Shown here piece by piece: positions 33,396 to 36,958 of a stretch of 36,958 bases of DNA (its first letter is position 1; each line of letters starts with the position of its first letter). Position numbers and translations under genes: made by a program. This DNA is from Alistipes sp. (GTDB lineage: Bacteria > Bacteroidota > Bacteroidia > Bacteroidales > Rikenellaceae): the NCBI GenBank assembly GCA_017546725.1, contig JAFYRX010000039.1:1-36958 (forward strand), written 5' to 3'. The notes under the pieces are model-generated. The model was not told where the DNA came from, ran no database searches, and was given only the letters and a program-made list of their open reading frames with translations.

Positions 33396-33959
33396 TTACT
33401 GCTGTGCTGCACGAGTTGCACGAGTTACGCGAACGGCGCAAACGGCAGTAGTAGCGGGAGTTACGAACTGAAGATTCTCGAACTGGAGGTCACCAACGAA
33501 GATTGTCTGACCAACCTTCAAAGGAGTAACGTCAACAACGATTTCGTCGGGCAACTGGTCAACCATAGCCTTAACAACCAACTTACGAGCTGACAAAGCC
33601 AACTTACCACCGACCTTAACACCCTCGGCAGTACCTGTCAAACGTACGGGGATAGCGATAGCAACGGGCTTGCCCTCCTGTACACGGTAGAAGTCGATGT
33701 GGAGAATCTGCTCACGAACGGGGTGGAACTGTACCTCGCGCATTACAGCCTTCTCTACCTTACCATCGATTTCAATCTCAACGATGTAAGAGTTGGGTGA
33801 ATAGATAAGAGGCTTAACTGACTTAGTGTCAACGTTGAATGCTACCTCCTCGCCACCGCCATACATTACGCAGGGGATAAGACCCTCACGACGGTAAGCC
33901 TTTGCTGACTTCTTGCCGAAGCCCTCACGCTTAGTTGCGCTAATCTGAAGTGTTTTCAT
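33396..33959 (-). CDS. rplY: 50S ribosomal protein L25/general stress protein CTC
   Basis: The 187-residue protein is the long (CTC) form of L25, which binds 5S rRNA in the large subunit. The N-terminal L25 domain (about 1-90) starts LQISATKREGFGKKSAKAYR and includes VREQILHIDFYRV; the C-terminal TL5-like domain (about 95-180) contains DQLPDEIVVDVTPLKVGQT. It ends in an Ala/Arg/Thr-rich tail. It heads a two-gene unit with pth and has the best promoter in the window. The leader carries a 6 bp hairpin. Confidence 0.95.
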   Translation of the reverse strand: MKTLQISATKREGFGKKSAKAYRREGLIPCVMYGGGEEVAFNVDTKSVKPLIYSPNSYIVEIEIDGKVEKAVMREVQFHPVREQILHIDFYRVQEGKPVAIAIPVRLTGTAEGVKVGGKLALSARKLVVKAMVDQLPDEIVVDVTPLKVGQTIFVGDLQFENLQFVTPATTAVCAVRVTRATRAAQQ

Positions 33960-34004
33960 AGTTTTAATAAATGTTAAATGTTATTACCTGCGGCATTACT
34001 CAAC

Positions 34005-34026
34005 CCGCCTAAAACACCTAAGGCGG
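34005..34026 (-). promoter_or_regulatory. Hairpin in the rplY leader
   Basis: CCGCCT and AGGCGG pair around ten bases, about 45-65 bases before the start codon, inside the predicted 85-base leader. Ribosomal protein leaders are often regulatory, but no L25 leader consensus is recognised here. Confidence 0.4.
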
Positions 34027-34050
34027 TTCCCATTATGCCTGAATCGGCGA

Positions 34051-34081
34051 CAAAGATAGGGCTAATAAATGAAAAAACAAA
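34051..34081 (-). promoter_or_regulatory. Promoter of rplY-pth
   Basis: The minus strand has TTTG (34078-34081), exactly 19 bases, then TATCTTTG (34051-34058). Both boxes match the Bacteroidetes consensus fully. Confidence 0.75.
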
Positions 34082-34089
34082 TTATTTGC

Positions 34090-34128
34090 AAAAAAATCAG
34101 CCGCCCTGCACTCGGCAAAGCGGCTGAT
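34090..34128 (-). terminator. Intrinsic terminator of the sppA transcript
   Basis: ATCAGCCGC and GCGGCTGAT pair perfectly (34096-34104 with 34120-34128); on the minus strand TTTTTTG follows. It is about 360 bases beyond the sppA stop, so modules B and C and a decayed D copy lie in the sppA 3' UTR. Confidence 0.75.
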
Positions 34129-34149
34129 AATCATATTATTTTGACTTAT

Positions 34150-34190
34150 GTCATTGCGAGCAGCGTCATCAATGTCACAATCTCAATTTT
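34150..34190. repeat. Module D repeat, decayed copy
   Basis: Only GTCATTGCGAG and fragments such as TCACAATCTC remain recognisable; there is no intact second terminal repeat. Confidence 0.45.
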
Positions 34191-34199
34191 GAGTAATCA

Positions 34200-34252
34200 C
34201 ACACTCCCTCCCCCTAAAGGGTACTCCCTCTAAACTTAGAGGGAGAATTTTA
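34200..34252 (-). repeat. Module B repeat
   Basis: The minus strand reads AAATTCTCCCTCTAAG, its complement, then TACCCTTTAGGGGGAGGGAG and TGTG. Confidence 0.8.
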
Positions 34253-34283
34253 TTTATTTTCTATTTCTTTGTAAGCATCTCTT

Positions 34284-34343
34284 TAATTCCTCCTCTAAGT
34301 TAGAGGAGGTGGCACTCGCCCCAAGCGAGTGACGGAGGAGTCT
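34284..34343 (-). repeat. Module C repeat
   Basis: On the minus strand GACTCCTCCGTC is followed by the hairpin ACTCGC-TTGGG-GCGAGT, then CCACCTCCTCTA and its complement. The variable stem differs in sequence from other copies but still pairs. Confidence 0.8.
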
Positions 34344-34351
34344 GCAAATCC

Positions 34352-34386
34352 AATTTTGAATTTTGAATTTTGAATTCTGAATTTCA
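34352..34386 (-). repeat. AT-rich microrepeat spacer
   Basis: Repeats of AATTTTG with AATTCTG variants, the usual spacer type between modules C and B here. A similar tract is at 36711-36755. Confidence 0.7.
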
Positions 34387-34389
34387 GTT

Positions 34390-34445
34390 ACACACTCCCT
34401 CCCCCCTAAAGGGTACTCCCTCTAATTTAGAGGGAGAAATTTTTG
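34390..34445 (-). repeat. Module B repeat
   Basis: On the minus strand AATTTCTCCCTCTAAATT, complement, then TACCCTTTAGGGGGGAGG and GAGTGTG. It lies 40 bases beyond the sppA stop. Confidence 0.8.
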
Positions 34446-34484
34446 TATTATCCTAATTTTGAATCTTGAATTCCCTCGCACCCT

Positions 34485-36518
34485 TTACTCATTCATATAG
34501 ATGTAGGGGCAGAAGGCATACACGCCCTTGCCGCCGCTGAACAAACGCTCCATACGGCTGTACTCGCCATACAAGCGGCCCAACTCCGTGCGTGCGGTCA
34601 TCTGCTGGCGTACCTTCACGTTGAGTGACTCCAGGATGGCCATAAAGCCCTCGGCGGGAGTCTTGACCTCCTCAATCTGGTAGTTGTCGCCCAACTCGGC
34701 CTTGTCGATAGCGATGGCGATAGCGGCCTTCAAACCACCATTTGTGTCAGCCAAGCCGTTTGCCTGAGCAGCTGTTCCACTCCATACGCGGCCCTCAGCC
34801 AACTCCAATACTCTCTCAATCGGCAGGTTACGTCCCTCGGCTACGAGTGATGTGAATCGCTCATATACGCGGTCTACGCTGCGCATCAAGGCTTGGTACT
34901 CACCCTCCTTGAGCGGAGCGAAGCCGTTACCCATACCTGCATATTTGTTAGTCTGTACGCCGTCGATTGTCACACCCAACTTATCCTTCAATGCATCACC
35001 GAAACTTGGTATCATACCGAACACACCGATTGAGCCAGTGAGCGTCATCTTATCAGCCACGATAGCATCTGCGGGAGCCGAGATGTAGTAACCACCGCTG
35101 GCTGCGTAGTCACCCATTGATACGATTACGGGCTTCTTCTCCTGCAACAACTTCACCTCACGCCATACGATGTCGGCAGCCAATGCGCTACCACCGGGTG
35201 AGTTCACACGTAAAACGACAGCCTTCACGTCATCATCTTCGGCTACGCCACGAATCTTCTTCGCTACCGAATAACCGTAGATTTGGTTCTCGGGTCCCTC
35301 GCCATCGAGTACCTCACCCTGTGCATATACGATTGCCACCTTCGGAGCATCGAGTTTCTTCAGGTCGGGAGTAAGTGTTGCGGCATACGCGCCCAAAGAG
35401 ACGTATTCGGGCTTCTCGATGCCGTATTCGCTCTTGAACAACTCCTCCATCTCGTCGGCATACTTCAAGCCATCGACCAATTTGTGCTCAACGGCCTCGC
35501 TGGGCAACACTACCGAGAGGTTGTCAGCCAAAGCGTTCAACTCCTCGACGCTGATATTACGTGAAGCCGATACAGCCTCTGTAACGACACTCCAAATGCC
35601 ATCAACCAACTCCTGCATCTGCTGGCGGTTGGCAGGTGACATCTCAGTCAGGAAGTAAGGCTCTACGGCACTCTTGTACTTACAAACGGTGGGACGCAAA
35701 ATCTGTACATCTACACCCAACTTGTCAATCAGACCCTTGAAGAATAGAGTCTGTCCTGCATTACCAATCCACTCGAATGTACCCTCGGGCTGGATGTAAA
35801 CCTTGTCGGCTACCGAGCAGAGGTAGTATTGGCCCTGAGTGAAGCGGTCACCATAAGCCACAACCCACTTGCCCGACTTCTTGAACTCTACGATGGCGTC
35901 ACGCACCTCCTCGATAATGGCGTTCGATGCGCCACCCATACCTGTGAGGTTGATGTAGATACCTTTGATGCGCTCATCTGCAGCGGCTGCGTCAAGAGCC
36001 TGCAACGTGCTGTATAGCGAGATAGATGAGTTCTGGCTCATCGACATAAAGTCGAACGAATCCATCGGGTTTGACGATGGCAGGTCAACGATGCTCTCTG
36101 CAAAGTCTATCTTCAGGATTGCACTCTCGGGCACTGCTGCAGCCTTCGGAGTCATAAGTGCCGACACACTTGAGAAGAATCCCATCATAATCACGAATGA
36201 CAATACGCTACCAACGACCACAGCCAGCAACGCCGCCAGGAAAATCTTACCAAACGATGTCTTCGTAGCCTTTGCGGGGGCTTTCTTTACCACACGCTTT
36301 GCGGCGGGTGCGGCGGGCGCTGCCTCTGCTTTGGGAGTCTCCTCTGCTGCGGGAGTAGCGGGAGTGGCCTCCTCGTTGGGCTCAACGGCTGGCTCCTCTG
36401 CGGGAGTAGTATTCTCTACAGCGTTCTGTTCTGCAACATTCTCTTCGGCGGGAGTAGGCTCAATATTCTGATTCTGAGTCTCTTCAGCCTTAATCTCATT
36501 TACTTTGTTCTCTTCCAT
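34485..36518 (-). CDS. sppA: Signal peptide peptidase SppA, 67K type, with extended N-terminus
   Basis: The 677-residue membrane protease degrades leftover signal peptides. It is the long, tandem-domain form: the general-base lysine is K282 (CKYKSAVEP) and the nucleophile S474 lies in YAASGGYYIS, with VLRVNSPGGSAL and LTGSIGVFG flanking as in characterised SppA. A membrane helix spans about 91-113. The first about 85 residues are unusual: a Glu/Ala/Pro-rich disordered tract with repeats of PAEE, followed by a basic KRVVKKAPAKATKT stretch just before the helix. A TAACTTTG box is about 45 bases upstream. Terminator and repeats follow. Confidence 0.94.
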   Translation of the reverse strand: MEENKVNEIKAEETQNQNIEPTPAEENVAEQNAVENTTPAEEPAVEPNEEATPATPAAEETPKAEAAPAAPAAKRVVKKAPAKATKTSFGKIFLAALLAVVVGSVLSFVIMMGFFSSVSALMTPKAAAVPESAILKIDFAESIVDLPSSNPMDSFDFMSMSQNSSISLYSTLQALDAAAADERIKGIYINLTGMGGASNAIIEEVRDAIVEFKKSGKWVVAYGDRFTQGQYYLCSVADKVYIQPEGTFEWIGNAGQTLFFKGLIDKLGVDVQILRPTVCKYKSAVEPYFLTEMSPANRQQMQELVDGIWSVVTEAVSASRNISVEELNALADNLSVVLPSEAVEHKLVDGLKYADEMEELFKSEYGIEKPEYVSLGAYAATLTPDLKKLDAPKVAIVYAQGEVLDGEGPENQIYGYSVAKKIRGVAEDDDVKAVVLRVNSPGGSALAADIVWREVKLLQEKKPVIVSMGDYAASGGYYISAPADAIVADKMTLTGSIGVFGMIPSFGDALKDKLGVTIDGVQTNKYAGMGNGFAPLKEGEYQALMRSVDRVYERFTSLVAEGRNLPIERVLELAEGRVWSGTAAQANGLADTNGGLKAAIAIAIDKAELGDNYQIEEVKTPAEGFMAILESLNVKVRQQMTARTELGRLYGEYSRMERLFSGGKGVYAFCPYIYMNE

Positions 36519-36560
36519 ATCTTTAATGTTTTTTAATTTTTCTTGTACTTTACGTTAATG

Positions 36561-36568
36561 CAAAGTTA
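36561..36568 (-). promoter_or_regulatory. Candidate -7 box of sppA
   Basis: The minus strand reads TAACTTTG, the same octamer as at 3603 and 32012, about 43 bases before the start codon. There is no clear -33 box. Confidence 0.4.
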
Positions 36569-36657
36569 GTGATAAATTCGAAAAATTCGTTCCTTTATAT
36601 ATTATAGTCGCATAAAACGCCGAAAAACTACATTTTTTTTCTAAAAAAATACAAAAT

Positions 36658-36708
36658 AAATTCTCCCTCTAAGGTAGAGGGAGTACCCGTCAGGGGGAGG
36701 GTGTATGC
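36658..36708 (+). repeat. Module B repeat
   Basis: AAATTCTCCCTCTAAGG, TAGAGGGAG, TACCCGTCAGGGGGAGGG, with a changed end. An AATTCAGAATTCAAA microrepeat spacer (36711-36755) connects it to module C. Confidence 0.8.
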
Positions 36709-36776
36709 ATTTTAATTCAAAATTCAGAATTCAAAATTCAGAATTCAAAATTAGATTTTGATAGTTAAGATTAACA

Positions 36777-36834
36777 GACTCCTCCGTCGCTCGCCGAGCG
36801 AGTGCCACCTCCTCTAACGCAAGAGGAGGAATTT
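36777..36834 (+). repeat. Module C repeat
   Basis: GACTCCTCCGTCG, hairpin CTCGC-CGA-GCGAG, then CCACCTCCTCT and AGAGGAGG. The variable stem again pairs with a different sequence. Confidence 0.8.
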
Positions 36835-36848
36835 TTTACTATACAAAA

Positions 36849-36933
36849 AATCATTCCCGTGCGAAGCCTAAACGCGGCAGGCAAGTTTTCGGATGAAGGG
36901 CGACGCGCAGACGGAGGGTTAAGAAACGCAAAT
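36849..36933 (+). repeat. Module E repeat
   Basis: Nearly identical to 32287-32371 over about 80 bases, preceded by module C and followed by module B as there. Confidence 0.82.
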
Positions 36934-36958
36934 AAAATTCTCCCTCTAAGGTAGAGGG
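36934..36958 (+). repeat. Module B repeat, cut by window end
   Basis: The first 25 bases of a B copy (AAAATTCTCCCTCTAAGG and TAGAGGG) are visible; the array continues beyond the window. Confidence 0.75.

Overview
The window looks like chromosomal DNA of a Bacteroidales bacterium. The evidence is Bacteroidetes-type promoter boxes (-7 TAnnTTTG, -33 TTTG), A-rich leaders without clear Shine-Dalgarno sites, many lipoproteins and FadL/OmpP1-type outer-membrane proteins, a PG1098-like methyltransferase and a GH92 alpha-mannosidase. Rikenellaceae (Alistipes-like) is my guess; nothing here fixes the genus. Twenty-two of 23 confident genes are on the minus strand; only the porin at 9348-10895 is on plus. 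I see no rRNA, tRNA, CRISPR array, transposase, phage gene or plasmid gene.

Layout, left to right: (1) 1-3573, repeat and terminator, then a PAP2 phosphatase and a HAD/DUF486/methyltransferase operon. (2) 3656-8278, M13 peptidase, metallophosphoesterase, phosphoglycerate kinase. (3) 8279-11493, a repeat-rich gap, the plus-strand OmpP1/FadL porin and its structured 3' region. (4) 11494-14096, a secreted six-hairpin-like protein plus SGNH hydrolase behind a structured leader RNA with its own promoter and terminator. (5) 14225-18869, an apparent four-gene operon: PLP aldolase/lyase, metallophosphoesterase-beta-propeller fusion, DAACS symporter, dITP/XTP pyrophosphatase. (6) 18988-24001, GH92 lipoprotein, DUF4838-like lipoprotein and proS. 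(7) 24064-28120, an EEP-family lipoprotein, a second FadL-type porin and a low-complexity lipoprotein. (8) 28580-36518, polA, queD, pth, rplY (CTC/L25) and sppA.

Housekeeping functions (pgk, proS, polA, pth, rplY, queD, RdgB) alternate with envelope and glycan functions (GH92, DUF4838-like, SGNH, six-hairpin-like protein, porins, M13 peptidase), as expected for a gut glycan-degrading commensal.

The most unusual content is non-coding. At least five dispersed palindromic sequence modules, here called B, C, D, E and F, fill the gaps. B, C and E are joined in a fixed order (B, AT-rich spacer, C, E, B, ...) at 32142-32522 and 36658-36958. D carries TGTCATT-like terminal inverted repeats and occurs in short and long forms, the long form having a nested palindromic insert. 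The leader RNA upstream of 13861 combines a promoter, a long-range 7+5 bp helix, a nine-G tract, a terminator and an alternative pairing; it is the best candidate here for an undescribed regulatory element, although a 31-codon ORF in the same DNA is a competing explanation.
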